Source: Certhia americana
Lineage: Eukaryota > Chordata > Aves > Passeriformes > Certhiidae
NCBI GenBank assembly: GCA_018697195.1
Contig: CM031879.1
Coordinates: 26,967,660-27,031,659, forward strand
Reading direction: 5' to 3'
DNA: 64,000 bases
Part shown: piece by piece, positions 27,470 to 40,472 of the stretch
How positions within the stretch are numbered: the first letter of the stretch is position 1
Layout: each line of letters opens with the position of its first letter
Notes under the pieces: generated by a model
What the model saw: the letters and a program-made list of their open reading frames with translations, nothing else
What the model was told of the DNA's origin: nothing
Database searches by the model: none
Made by a program: the position numbers and the translations under genes

Positions 27470-27560
27470 ATTTATTATTAATTTTTTTTATTTATTATGC
27501 TTTTTGAAATTTATTATGCATTATTATTTATTTATTATTTATTATATTTATTAAAGCCCC
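27470..27560. repeat. T/A-rich TTATT low-complexity tract
   Basis: Repeated tttattatt / atttattat units shortly after the 3' side of the CR1 fragment ending near 27,395. Confidence 0.85.
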
Positions 27561-30500
27561 ACAAGTGGAGCAAGAATGAAGAAAAGAGGACTAGCTAAGC
27601 AGCTTTTCAGGTGGATAGATATCAATGAATGCAAACCTGGAAGCAGTTACCAAACATGACTCTGACCTGGTGGAAAAGGCTGGCAATATTCTGCTCCCTT
27701 CAGCCTTGTCATTCACGTAGCATGGTTTCAGTGAAACCTATTCGGAAAAATTCAACCCTTCCCTACTTTTAAGAGCAGTATAAATGTTTTTTCCCTGAGC
27801 TCTAAATCATGTCCACGATGTGTAAGGATATTTTATTGCATCAACCAGCCAGAAGACACACAAGCCATTTCTGATACCTTCTCTTACAGGAAAAAGCCAT
27901 ACTTTGCCACTGTCACTGCCCTTCTACAGGCTTGTGTAAATAAGAAATTAGAGTTACTCACATAACTTACTTCATATCAATCATTACCATGTCAGACAGC
28001 TCTGTTAATGGCTTGCAGAGATCTATAACCCACAGTTTGGTCCAGTTTACAAAAGCACCTGCATAAGACCCCAGAATGAAAGGGTAGTCACGGTCTGGTC
28101 TGTAGGGAATCCTTAACTGGATTGAGCTGCCATCATCATCCTAATTTGGACAGATGTTTTTGTCGTTGCCATTTCATTTGACTTTGTGGTCTGCTGCTGT
28201 GTCAAGATACCATTTATATGATGGTTGGTTTATCTCAGAATTGATGCCCAGCAGCTGAAACTGTATAAAGCAGTAAAGAGCTGTCTTTTGCCATGAACAG
28301 ATAAATTAGGCTGATGGCAATGCATGAGGAAAGGTTGAAACAAATGAGAAGCAGAGGGGAGCAGACAGGTGGGTTTGCAGGCTCCATCACAGCCTCCCAC
28401 ACTCTGAGCTAACAGGCTGAGTAATAGTGGAAACATTCCCATCAGGGTGACCCTAAGGATGGGATGGTGATCTGGAGGCCATGGACAGACCCCACTGGGG
28501 GATGCACAGGTGTAGGGTGAGGTGTGAGGCAGGTGAGAGAATGCAGGTGCTGGCAGGGGACACAAGTCCCCTGCAGAGTGGCCTGGACTCCACAAGTCCC
28601 AAGCAGAGTGGCCTGCTGTGGAAATGGCCCAGTCAGCAGCATCCATCAGTCAGGGGAAAAAGGGAATACACAGTTAAATCCAGAGAGGAGATTAAAAAGA
28701 ATAACAGTCAACAGGAGACTAACAACTGGATTGTACATTAACAGTTAAGCTGTCAGTGACCAGTGAAAACAACTAGACTGAAAGAACACCATCAAAAGCA
28801 GGCAGATTTCACCCCAAAAGTGAGATCCCAGCATATAAAGGAAGCAGAACATTCCAGAACTCTTCTGCCTCTTCCCTTTCACTGAGCACTTTCACAGGGT
28901 TCAGTAAGTCCAAGAAAGAATACAGGAAAAGCCATTTGCCTTCCTCAGAGAAATGCAGTACTGTGATCTTTCACACTAGTCTGGGGTGAAAACATCTGGA
29001 TGAAAACTTTTTTTTTTCCTTCTGCTGAAGTAACAAAATCAAAATTTTATCATTCAGTTTACTCTGCAGCTATAAAGACTAAAGAGTTTTAGAAACAATG
29101 ATTCTAAAGAAACATTTAGAAACATTTATTTCGCATAGCTCTTCAACTGAGTGTGTTTTTTCATTTTTCTGAGTTCATATCACTTCACTGGAGTGAAGTG
29201 AAAGTCTACAGTTGAAAGTCTACAGCAACTGTTTTCAAAAAACAACCCACCATAAAAACCTCCTTTAACAAAATGAAGGCTTTGAGCATCAAAAACATGG
29301 CCACATTCTTTCTGTTTTACTCCACACCACAGGCATATTTTGAATTCACACACACAAAAAAAATCAAACTAATATTATGTTAAATTAACGTATTTTCTTA
29401 GAAAACTCAGTTTTGCACCAAGTAACTTCTCTCAAAAATATACATATGAAGAAGTTCAAAGAACACAGCTTGAAGTAGTACTCTTAATATAACAGATTTA
29501 GAAAGCAAACCAAAAAGCTTGATATAAGCATACATCTGATGCTATTATAGTTGCACTGTTGTGCTTCCTTTCCCCTGAGATTCTGCTGAATCTAGGGCTC
29601 CTAGATGACTGCAAGCAGTAATGGTCTCTTAAAAATAAGACCAAATATAAAGGAAATGCAAAGCAGTTTGTGAGCTCTTCCTGTCCACAGAACCAATTAC
29701 ATTACTGACTGCTAAACCATTCTGTGTTTTAATTGCTGTTTGAGATTTCACTGCATCCTGAAAATAAAATTCTGTTTCTTTTCAATTACTGCCTAAGAGA
29801 TATTTAAGAACAAAACTGCATGCAAACAATGATAATAATAGAGGTTTTATTGAGAAGAGTGCCACTTAATTTTCTTAATTTCATGCATTTCCCAAAAGAA
29901 CACAGCACCTAATTCTTTGCCTATCCCACGTTATCTACAATTCCCAAATATACCCCAATAATTTTCAGTCCATAGAGTGCAGGGTAAAGAAAAACAGTAA
30001 CTTTATAGAGAAAATATTGATTTAAAACCCTTGCTTCAAAGCCCTAGGGTATCAAAAGATTAGTTACTTTTAAGGACTATACTAAAGGTCACTTTCAGCG
30101 ACCTCATTATTGAAATGCAAAGTAAATAAATCCTGCTATTCAAAGCAGCAAAATACCAATGCAGAAGCTGTTAAAAAGCAAGCTGGTTTCACACCCAACA
30201 GACCAGCAGTAGGAGACCCAAACAGGCATTGATAATGACTGTTTCAGTGACAAAACATAAATGCTATGTTTTCCAGAGGAAAAAAAAAATCCCTGAGTGT
30301 TTAATTGCAATCTCCACTTGAAAAAGGAACAGCTGAGAACAAAACTCTGTTGACATGTGAGATGCCACAAGGATGCCCTCAAGCATATGACGGAACAGAT
30401 AAACAGGACCATGAGGAGGAAGTCTGGTGGGCATTCCTGCCTCTTCCCAAGGTTACTGGAGCCAGAGAGCCTCTGTACCCACAGTCATGACTTGCAGGGG

Positions 30501-31189
30501 TTTCACACCAACCCCTAAATCCAGAGTTGGTGCTGACACCCTGCCTCACTGCAGCATGACTGTTTCTCACACTGGACACTGTCATCACAGGCAGGTGGGC
30601 TGGGGGATGCTGCAGGTTCGCCCCACATGTAATGGGGAGAGGAGTGGGGCACAAGGGGAGTTGGGTGGGAAGAGCTGCCACAGAGAGCCATGGCCATGGG
30701 GCAGGGGAAGCTCTGAATTCACTGGAGCCAGCCCCAGGGAAACCAAAATGCCTGACAGCATCAAAAGAAAAACAATATTCAAACCACTCATAAACCACTC
30801 CCAAAATCTCCTTATAAAACTCAGGACTGGAAAGAGTGAAGAAGGGCTACTGTCACTAGACCATGTGTAGTAGGATGTGGTAGGACCCTGGCTGGACAGC
30901 AGGTACCCACAAAAAGCCACTCTATCACTCCCCTCCTCAGCTGGACATGGGAGAGGAAATAGCACAAAAGGCTTGTAGGTCAGGATAAGGACAGGGAGAG
31001 ATCACTTGACTCAGTTACTGTCATGGGCAAAAGAGACTCAACCTGGGGAAAATTAATACATTACCAATGAAATCAGAGTAGGGCCATAAGAAACAAAGCC
31101 AAATCTCAAAAACACCTTCCCCCAACCCCTCCCTTCTTCCCAGGCTCAAGGTCACTCCTGAATTCTCCATTCCTTTGCTCCTGCACAGG
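27561..31189. other. Non-coding interval with GC-richer patches
   Basis: Patches at about 28,350-28,650 and 30,400-30,960 give overlapping ORFs of 120-147 codons on both strands. That is the pattern of low stop density rather than genes. No domain or splice structure was recognised. Confidence 0.6.
28561..28620. repeat. Two-copy 30-bp tandem repeat
   Basis: cacaagtccc followed two bases later by gcagagtggcctg occurs twice at an exact 30-bp period. It lies in a GC-richer patch and keeps frame in the spurious ORFs there. Confidence 0.8.
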
Positions 31190-32065
31190 GAGATGAGGAA
31201 TGGGGACTGCAGTCAGTTCCTCATGTCTCTGCTGCTCCTTCTTTCTCAGAGGGAACTGGACCCAGCACTCAAGGTGCAACCTCGCCAGTGCTGAGTACAG
31301 AGGAACAATCCCTGCCCTGGTCCTGCTGGCCACACTATTCCTGATACAGGCCAGGTGCCGGTGACCTTCTTGGCCCCTGGGTACACACTTGTTCATGTTC
31401 AGCTGGCTGTTGACCGGCACACCCCCAAGTCCTTTTCCACCAGGCCACTTTTCAGCCACTCTTCCCTCAGTCTGTAGCATTGTGTGGGGTTATTATGACC
31501 CAGGTGGAGGATTCAGCACTGGGCCTTATTGAACTTCAGTACCATCAGACTCAACCCATCAATGCAGCCTGTCCAGATCCCTCTGCAGATCAACATTCCC
31601 TCCCAACTTGGTGTCATATGAAAACTTACTGAGGGTGCAATCAATCCCCTTATCCAAACCATTGAAGATATTAAACAGAACTGGCCCCAATACTGAGCCC
31701 TGGAGAACCCCACAGGTGCTCAGCTGCCACCTGGATGTAACTCCATTTACCACCACTCTCTGTGCCTGGCCAGCGAGACAGTTTTCAACCCAGTGAAGAC
31801 TGAAGCCGCATTTCTTCAGGAGAACACCATGGGAGACAGTATCAAAGCTTTCCTGAAGTCCAGGTAAATGACATCCACAGTCTTTCCCCTACCCACTAAG
31901 TGGATTGCCTTGTCACAAAAGGTGCTCAGGTTGCTAGAGCAGGACCTTCCTTTCCTTAACCCCTGTCGGCTGGGCCTGATTCCCTGGTTGTCCGGTACAG
32001 GTTGCAAGACAGCACTCAAGATACTCTGCTCTATGCCCTTCCCTGGCATCAAGTTCAGGCGGAGG
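31190..32065 (-). mobile_element. CR1 LINE ORF2 fragment, antisense
   Basis: The minus strand encodes CR1 reverse transcriptase pieces in order: [80 protein letters not shown], then RNSVASRTRAGIVPLYSALA. Frame changes separate the pieces. The catalytic FADD position reads FSYD, so it is inactive. It shares its middle region with the sense CR1 at 26,880-27,330 in inverted orientation. Confidence 0.9.
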
Positions 32066-32599
32066 AGATACCTCAGCAGTTACCTTTGCCCAGAAATTTA
32101 GTTACTTGGCCTTCTATGTCTATTCAACCCTGTATCACAGTAGGAGGGAGGTAGTGAATATTGTTTCCACAATGATGAAAATGAATGCAGATCTTGAATG
32201 TGAGTATTTGGCAGAGACTTGTTCAAGCTGCTAGCCAGTACTTATGAACATACACAGAGCACAAAGGAAAAGACAGTAACTTGTGGAAATTTCCTAATTG
32301 GCTTTGTTGGCATAGATGGATTATTTCCCAGAAATGAAAGGCAGAAGGGTCTTCTATCAGTCTCTGAAGTTCAGTATTTTTTATTTTAATTATGCATTAC
32401 CTACACAAAGGCCTTCTTTTGTGATCAAAAGGACTTTGGGAAACAAACCAGCAGCCAGATTTAAAAATGCTGACTGAGGAGCAGACGTAGAGATTACCAT
32501 ATTTCATATATCAGCCAAAACTCTCAGATCAGCAATAGTCTACAGATGTAATGTGTAGATGCTGAAACAATCAGTTGACCTGAAGCTAATTTTCTTTAC

Positions 32600-32822
32600 A
32601 ATCACTGAATACTCAAGCTGTGAAAGACCCATAAGGATCATTGTGTTCAACTCTCTTTTCCTCACAGGACTAACTAAACCAAATGGTTAAGAGCATTGTC
32701 CAGATGTTCCTTGAGCTCTGGCAGGCTGGGGTTGTGACCACTTCTCTGGGGAGCCTGCTCCAATGACTGACCACCCTCTCAATGAAGAGCCTTTTTTTAT
32801 TGCCCAATCCAAACTTCACTGA
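32600..32822 (-). mobile_element. CR1 LINE 3' end fragment, antisense
   Basis: The + strand carries degenerate versions of the reversed CR1 3' end: ccaaatggttaagagcattg, ccttgagctctggcaggctg, gaccacttctctggggagcc and ccaccctctcaatgaagag. It is short and old. Confidence 0.75.
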
Positions 32823-34074
32823 TGGTTGTTAGATCACCTTAGAGGTTACTAACAAGAGTAACACCACAGAGTGGATTTTTCAGATATATTAACTAGGGGG
32901 AAAAAAAATATATTTTTATTTGCATCAGAAACCTTAATACAGGATGTTATCCTGCAGGAAACGGAACACATTTCACTTGCTATCTACTGATTTCTCTTTA
33001 GCCACAGACCAACACTTAGCATTTAAATAATTTCAAAAAGTGTTTCAGGAAGAAAAATTCTTTCCTGGACATATTAACAAATACTTGGAATAGCAAGGAA
33101 TAAACCTTAAATGGATCCGGCTTTCATCTTAGCTCACATTAGGAATCTACATTGTGGCACTTGATTCTAAGCTCACTTCCTAATCTCTATCAGCAGGAGA
33201 AAAACAACTGCTTTTAGAATTAAATTTCTGTGATTTACATTATGTATCTACCTTAGGATGAGATGAATCAAGCTACAGAACTTCACTTAAATGGTGGTCT
33301 AGAACCATTAATTGAGAGAATTTGGTGTTATGAATCCAACATATGTTTTCAGTAAAAGAGCTGTAAATTTCCTGTTGCATGAAACCCTTATTAAGGCAGT
33401 GTGAGAGACTGAAATGTTAAAGGTTAATGACTCAAACAATTGGCAAAATGCAGCAGGTTGCTGTGTTCTAATCTCTCTCAGGAGCGGGTCCTAGTGGGTA
33501 GCCCCAAAGAATATTTAAAAAGTAGTACCTGGTCATGAGGTTCAATATTGTTACAGTGATAAAAGAGAACTGAGTTGCACCTAAATTTTACATGAATGCA
33601 ACAGATATAACTATGTGTTACTTCAGAACTGTTATCCAATATAACTATACATAAGACCATTAGCAATAATTACATAGTTTTTTATCAATACAAGTTTGCA
33701 GCTCAAAGGATTGCCATATAAAAGGTAGCTTACAGGACCGTTCAAGGACACCAGAGACAAAAGCTAGAGCACTCTGATGGAAATAAACTGAATGTACTAT
33801 TAGTAGTAGAAATGCTTTCATGGAAAAACATCTCCATTCCTTCAAAGTTCATCATCTGTTTATTTCCTAGTAATTTGATGAGGTGATATAACTAGACTGT
33901 TAACCTGAAGGAGAAAGTACACTGCAAGACACAAACTGTTCTGAAGCAGGCACTAGCCTGGCCAGCAAGGTTTCTCTTTGTTGCTGTCTGAAGAAAATGG
34001 ACATTATATACATTCCCTGAGGAGTTAGGTTTTCAATAGTTTTAACAGGCACAAACAGACATGCAAAAGGTTCC
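32823..34074. other. Non-coding spacer between CR1 fragments
   Basis: AT-rich. Nothing was recognised. Confidence 0.65.
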
Positions 34075-34268
34075 CTCTGAACATCAGGAAACATTTTTTT
34101 TTTTACTGTTAGGGTGACCAAGCTCTGACAAAGGTTGTTCATGCAGGTTGTGGAGTCCTTGGAGATATTCAGAAGCCAACTGACCAGTGCACTGGGCAAA
34201 CAGCTCTGTTTAGCCCTGCCTAGGTAGTGGGGTTGAAGGTCCCTTCCAACCTCCATCCTCTGTGATTA
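34075..34268 (+). mobile_element. CR1 LINE 3' end fragment
   Basis: The segment runs from ccctctgaacatcaggaaac through gttgtggagtccttggagat and ggggttgaaggtcccttcca to the terminal cctctgtgattat. That is the order of a CR1 3' terminus in sense orientation. Confidence 0.82.
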
Positions 34269-35504
34269 TAAGATGTTTTTAGAAGTTCTAGAACCTACTG
34301 TGTACTTGGGTTCTGCTGCTTATGCTCTAAAAGGTACTCTTATTCAGTTTACCAGCTATTTCACATCCATGAAAAGTGGGTGCAACATCCATCACTCAAG
34401 TCTCAAAATTACTTTTTCATTTCTATGTTCAATCTGGATATTAAAAAAACTAGAAGATGGGAGAAGGGATGTTCTTCCCTGTGTATCTGTAGTACACATG
34501 TACAGGCAACTTTATACACAAAACAGAGAGAAGGAAAGATAGGGGTAAGGGTATTGATTTTATTGTTTGACTCAGTACTATGCCACAGCCCCTCTGAACC
34601 TTGTAGCATGATCCCAAAGAGACTAAATGACTGGGGTATCTCCTTTTTTTCAGCAAGACATTACTCCAACACAACTCCAAGATTCCAGCTCCAAAATGGT
34701 ATTACGGTATTTGTGCTTACCAGTGAATTGATTTGAAAAGCAACACTTCTTCCCACCACCTCCCTTCCCAATTAAGCAGGATACAATGCTGTACTTTTGG
34801 GAATAAATTAAGAACAAAAGAAATTAAAACTGTGTTCATTACTAATTAATGTTGTTGATAATGTGGTAATTCAAGTAAGTCTTCTGAATTCAGAAATAAA
34901 AAACATTTTCATCACATGAGAGTGTTGAAATACTTTCATGTCCATTAGCAAACCAGAAGAAAGTTAAGCAAATATTGACCAAGCATAAACATTTCAAATT
35001 CAGCAGATCTAGATAATTTACAGTAGGAAACCACAAAAGAATTTTTGGATGAACACTGCTAACAGGTTCAACAAATCTTAGAATTCCCAGAAAACCCCAC
35101 AAAACAATCTAAATAATTTTAATATTATTTAAAATACTGAGTAACTTAGTTAAGACTACTATGAGACTACTGTCACACACAAAAAAAAATTACAGAAGTC
35201 ACAATACAATTACCTGGAAAGAAATCAAAACAAAACACATCAATCAGAAGTAATCAATTTGCTTTCCAGGAAAATAAAGCTTGTCAAACAAATATTTATT
35301 CCTGAATATATTTTTCTGTTCCATGGAGCTGAAATTATGCTATACAGACAAAACCCAAAACCACAAAAAAACTGCAAAATTAACTGGCCACTCTCAACAA
35401 ACAATCTTTGATAGAAAATCATTATCAAAAAGCTGTTTCCAGTGAAGTTATGAAGGACAACATTATTAAAAGCTTTCAGTGGTAAATTGGAAGTAAATAT
35501 AAAA
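34269..35504. other. Non-coding spacer
   Basis: AT-rich, with overlapping short ORFs only. Nothing was recognised. Confidence 0.65.
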
Positions 35505-36325
35505 TCACGGCTGGTGAAGTTTGCAGATGACAATACCTGGTAAGATGATAAACAGTGGTAACAGCAGCAATTCCACAGCTGGATCTGCTTTACTGTGATG
35601 AAACAGCATTAGGCTGAGCTCATTCTAACGAAGACAAATGCCCCCACAGCAAGGAATGAAGATCTAAGCCTAGGAATGGAATGTATGCTAACATGAGCAC
35701 TCAATGTACAAATTTAGAAATTACTAGGAAAATTTTCCTATGTATGAAAATTACCAAATCCTTAACTATACTGTATACTATAATGAAATCCTGTACACCA
35801 TATTTTATGCTGTGCCCATATTTCAAGGAGACTTCTGAAAACTGATGAAGGTATTAAAAAGAGCCACAAAACCTAAGAGATGTGTTTGAGTAAAAGTTCA
35901 TGAACTCAATTTGTTTGACTTATCCAAAATGAAACTGAGAAGTGATTTGATTGCTACATTTAAGTATCACCACAAGGAGAAAATACAGCATATTAAGGAC
36001 CTCTTTATCCCAGTGGGGAGAAGCATAAAAAGAATCCATGGCTGAAACCTAATACCAGAAAAAATTCAAATGAGACATGAAGCACACACTCATCACTGTG
36101 AGAGCAACGAGCCACTGCAACAAAGAGGCAAAAGGAAGCATTTTCCTTCTTCATGCACTCAAACCAGGACTGGACATTTCTCTGAAAGGCATGGGCTAGC
36201 TGGACACAAGTTATGCTTTGGTCAAAAAAACTAGTGGGTTCATTACAGCTCTAACAGGGAGAAATTTGGTGGCTTGTGATATATGACTGATGAGACTAGA
36301 TGAACTAACATCCTCCCCCTCCAAG
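35505..36325 (+). mobile_element. Ancient CR1-like LINE remnant
   Basis: Strongly decayed but still ordered like the end of CR1 ORF2. It has a tttgcagatgacaatacctg piece (catalytic-motif region), then a frame giving LSKMKLRSDLIATFKYHH and IKDLFIPVG, then a ggactggacatttctctgaa / gatgagactagatgaactaa 3' region. The divergence suggests an insertion much older than the other copies. A relative such as CR1-Y or L3-like cannot be told apart by eye. Confidence 0.65.
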
Positions 36326-39300
36326 ACTAAACTTTATTAATTGATTTATCAGTGCTTTATGCTGCCATCCATTGCTGGGGTATCTGAGCACTTTCATATT
36401 AAATCAATAGCAAAATCCTTAATGGACTTCAAGGAGTTTCTGAAACGTCCACTTTCAGGAGTAAAACTAATTAGATGAGGATTTTTGAGGCAGTCAGAAG
36501 GTCTGTATTTATCCGTCTTGTTAAAGACTGAGTATTACTGCATGTCCTGTGTGCTTATGGAGTATTCTGAGTGAGCCAGTGGTTTCAGTCAGGCACAGGA
36601 CTGCTAAATGGTTCTGTTTAAGAAACTCAGTTCAGTTTGTCTCCTCTAATGCCTGCCAAGGTGCCAGTGGGTACCATGACAAAACTCTCTTCATTTTCCA
36701 GTGCTATTTAGAGCAATGGGGACTTGTTTTACTGACACAAAAAAAAAAAAAAAAAAATTGCATCCTCAGAGTCATAATTTAAATGAAGAGCGCTATATGC
36801 ACAAGGCACCACATAACCTACTCCTTAAAAATTACACCTTTTCAGAGACACAATACTATTCTATGCAGAGAACAATTTCATATCTAACAGTTATAAAGTT
36901 ATGGCATAGGATGTGCTGTCCTCAAAATGTACTTATTTTGCAGAAAGGTGTTAACTGAAACTTGGACTCTAAAAATTATAAAAATACTTAAGTATATTTT
37001 GTACAAATATATAAAATTTCCTAATGCATTATTTGAAAAATGTACACTAAGAAAGTGACTTCTAATAAATTTAGCGACTGCTTGAGGTCTAGCACATAAA
37101 AAACACAGCAAATTTGCTAGCTGCTTCATTTTTCTTACAATAGCAAACTCTTAATGCTTTATTCTTCAAGTTAAATCAATTTTCATTAATTACACTCTAT
37201 CCTTCTGGGCAAAGAATAATCAAAATATGTAAAATAGGATTACTGCAAAAATAAGATATTGATCTAGATTTTAAGCAGTATCCTACCATCACTAATTTCT
37301 GCTCAGTTTATTCATTGCTTTTATGGACCAGTGAAGAAGGTACTTCTCAAACTCCTGTGTTTCAATGGGTTATTTGCAGGTGTTAATTTTTCATCCAGAA
37401 AAATTTTACATACTGTGCCCTCTATTACATTCAGCAATCCCCCTAAAACTTTGTTTGGGCCTTTTCAAGTCATAAATCGATTTTCTCTCATTGTACCTTC
37501 ACAGAAAGAAGAGTTGATTGAAGATTGCTTCTTCCTTAGAGGCTGTCCAGCACCTACAGGGACAGGGCAGAGGCCAAACCCTTCCCTGACACCAGGTGCC
37601 CTGGCAGGCAGGAGCTCACAGTGTTCTCAGAAGCCCGCATGCATCAGGCAAGCAGAATGGCTCAGATCACCTTCTTTCAATTGTAATGGCTTCAACAGCC
37701 AAGCCTGCTTCCTGAAAGCATGCCTCTGGTAAAGAGCCTTTATCGCTACAGAAAAATAAAGATGATTAAAATTTTGTAATAGTCTATACAAAGCTGAAAG
37801 GGAAACTAAATTTATTCCCCAAGTTACAACCAAGAAACGCACAGTCTGCTTCTGAACTACACTGGGTCAAGAACATGCTTAGATGCCCAGACATGGTGCT
37901 CATGCAGCAGCTCTGTGGAGAAAGCAGCATGCCCACTCCACGGAACCCTTCTGGCTTGAACAGTACAGTTACCTTATTACAGCAAACAGTTCTGAAAGCA
38001 CAGACCTGGTGGCAGAAGATACACATCTGCCAGTGAGAACCAGAAAGATCAAAAGGCAGAGCGACACCAGCCCCTGGAGAAGACAGGCAGCAAGTAGACT
38101 GGAGGGGTAGTGAAGAAAGGATACAAACCAGGAACAACAAGCAGAAAGGATGAGAGGCAGTAAACCCCCAATACATCAATTTTACCCAAAAGACTGGTGA
38201 GTAATATCAAATCAAAAGACAAACATACATAACACACTTTGGGTAGCCAAATTTGAGGTTTTTTTTATTTCTTGGGCTTAGATCTGCAATCCAAATTCAC
38301 CTTGAATAATACTATCCACGGCATAAAAATGTAAAATGAAAGAATAAAGTAAAACATAGCAAAATATTTTCAAATTAAAAAAAAAAATAGCAATACCAGT
38401 GACTAGTCAGAACTGAACTGAATACTTGACAGAAGTTTCATGAAATCAAATAGGCAAGCAGTTTCCTAGTGAAACACAGGAAACTCAGTGAGAGACAGTA
38501 GGTCAGCATTATAAGGCTAAAACATCAGCTTTAATTAAATTTGATTTCCTAGTCTTAAATCATGAGTTAAAATGGATTATATTGCTTTAATTTTCTTGTA
38601 AGCCTAAAACAATATCCCCTAAATACTCATTAATTCAACCACAAAGATCTGCAGTTTAGGATAACTTCTACATCTACTTTGTATTCTAAAGCTATTCTTA
38701 TAAATATTACAGACTGATTTAATGTGAATTACTCTAGTAAAATGTGTACAGAAATAACAGGCAGAACATTAACATTCATAAGACACAGACGAAAAAATGG
38801 ACTTGTTGTACCCAGATTATAATTCTGAAAATGAAGGCATGATATTAAATGACCCAAAGGAAGAACAGGAGGGAAAGTGACCTCCCAGAATAAGAAGGTA
38901 GTAGAAAATGCTAATAAATTGCTCGTCTCAGTTTAATAATTTAATTCAAGCTGCATAAAATAGAAAGGCCACTTAGGAAGGCACAAAAAGGATTTTAGCT
39001 ATCAGTGTTCAATACAAGCAATGAGAAAATTAAAGACAGCACAATCTAGCAGCACTTCTCCTAGTGGTGAGAAAGCCACAGGTAAGTCCCAAGTTTGTAC
39101 TCCATGGCCTTAGACAGGTCTGAAGTGCAGAAACAATCCCTAGCAAACAAACTTCACTCTCTTTTCTCCCCTTGCAAAATTCTGTTTGGTTTCAAGTGAA
39201 CATTTATTAAAGCAAATTCCCAATTTTTGCTTTGCTGTAAGGAGACAAACATATCAATAAATTATCTGTGGAAAAGAAGGAAGGGAGATTTGAGTGAGAA

Positions 39301-40138
39301 TATTAGTTCAACAGGTACCATGAAAAGTAGTTATAACACTTACAGACTACAGGGTTAGATTATATGCTTAAAGTCTTCTAACACACTTACTTTCAGAATA
39401 TAACATGTCTGTATTTTATAAATCTGGCACTCTTAAAACAGCAACAAACTGTATCAGACTCGAGAAGTTCTGCTGTTGTAGACCTGTTTTGGTAAAACAA
39501 AGCACAAGGAAACTGTCCTGGTGTCTAGTCTATGAGTATGGCCCATGAGCCTTCCTAAATGAGGGTGTTAATGTGCTAATAATCTCTGGCTTTGACACAG
39601 ACTCTGAAATTGGGTGTAGATGTTGGTTTTTAAGGGTCATGTGGAATTCAAAGACAGCAGGCCAGAAACTAACAAGGGATGCAAATAACTGCAACATTTT
39701 CCCTCCCCTTTTCGCATGACCATTGAGAAACAAGTAAAATCAGTATAATACAGCCGAAAGGGGGAAGGTACTCCTAGTTTCAGAGTTTAGATAGCATAAT
39801 ACTAAGGATCTACAGTGACAAGTTAACAGTTATTTTCATTGAAATTCACAGTAACCAAGGAATCAGTCTTTTAAGAATGATACGCCCATCCCTCCACATA
39901 AGGGGCTGACACAGGGAAAAGTCAAATCATTTGATGAACAAAGGATACTAACCCTTACATTCACCAAATCAGAAATTAGGTTCATGGAGAGAACTATTTC
40001 AAAATGTTAACTGCATCTCAGAAATCTGTAGTTATCTAGCCCTGTTGTGAAAAATTGTGTATTTCTTGTAATCTCTCTACTTTATTCCTATGGATTAGCT
40101 GGAAACTAAAACAAGGAAATTAAATAAAAGATGGGCAC
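36326..40138. other. Non-coding sequence downstream of GXYLT1
   Basis: AT-rich with a poly(A) tract. On the minus strand AATAAA occurs near 39,200 and 38,265, so a very long GXYLT1 3' UTR could end here. No coding signal was seen. Confidence 0.5.
36739..36757 (+). repeat. Poly(A) tract, 19 A
   Basis: Uninterrupted A run in non-coding sequence. Confidence 0.95.
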
Positions 40139-40472
40139 CTTAGAGCAGCATTCCAGGACCCAAGGGGGCCTGCAGAGAGCTGGAGAGGAATGTTTACAAA
40201 GGCATTAGTGACAGGATAAGGGAATGGCTTCAAACTGGAAGAGGTAAGGTTTAGATTAGGTATCAGGGAAAGAATTCTTTACTGTGAAGATGGTGAGATA
40301 CTGGAACAGGTTGTTCAGAGCAGTTGTAGATGCCCCATCCCTGGAAACGTTCAAGGCCGGGTTGGATAGGGCTTTGAACAACCTGGTCTAATGGGAGGTG
40401 TCCCTGCCCAGGAGAAGGGGTTGTTACTAGATGAGCTTCCAACCCAAACCATTCTGTGACTATGATCTCTAA
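40139..40472 (+). mobile_element. CR1 LINE 3' end, well preserved
   Basis: It contains gagatactggaacaggttgt, tgccccatccctggaaacgt, gttggatagggctttgaaca, gaggtgtccctgcccagg and the terminal ccaacccaaaccattctgtg with tctgtgactatgat. It closely follows the avian CR1 3' end. It lies antisense to GXYLT1 in the flank or 3' UTR. Confidence 0.92.

Noticed and set aside
28230..28646. 138-codon minus ORF and overlapping plus ORFs
   Set aside because: Open frames on both strands in a GC-richer patch with a 30-bp tandem repeat. No recognisable protein.
30379..30965. ORFs of 126-147 codons on both strands
   Set aside because: Mutually overlapping frames caused by locally higher GC. No family motif or splice signals were found.
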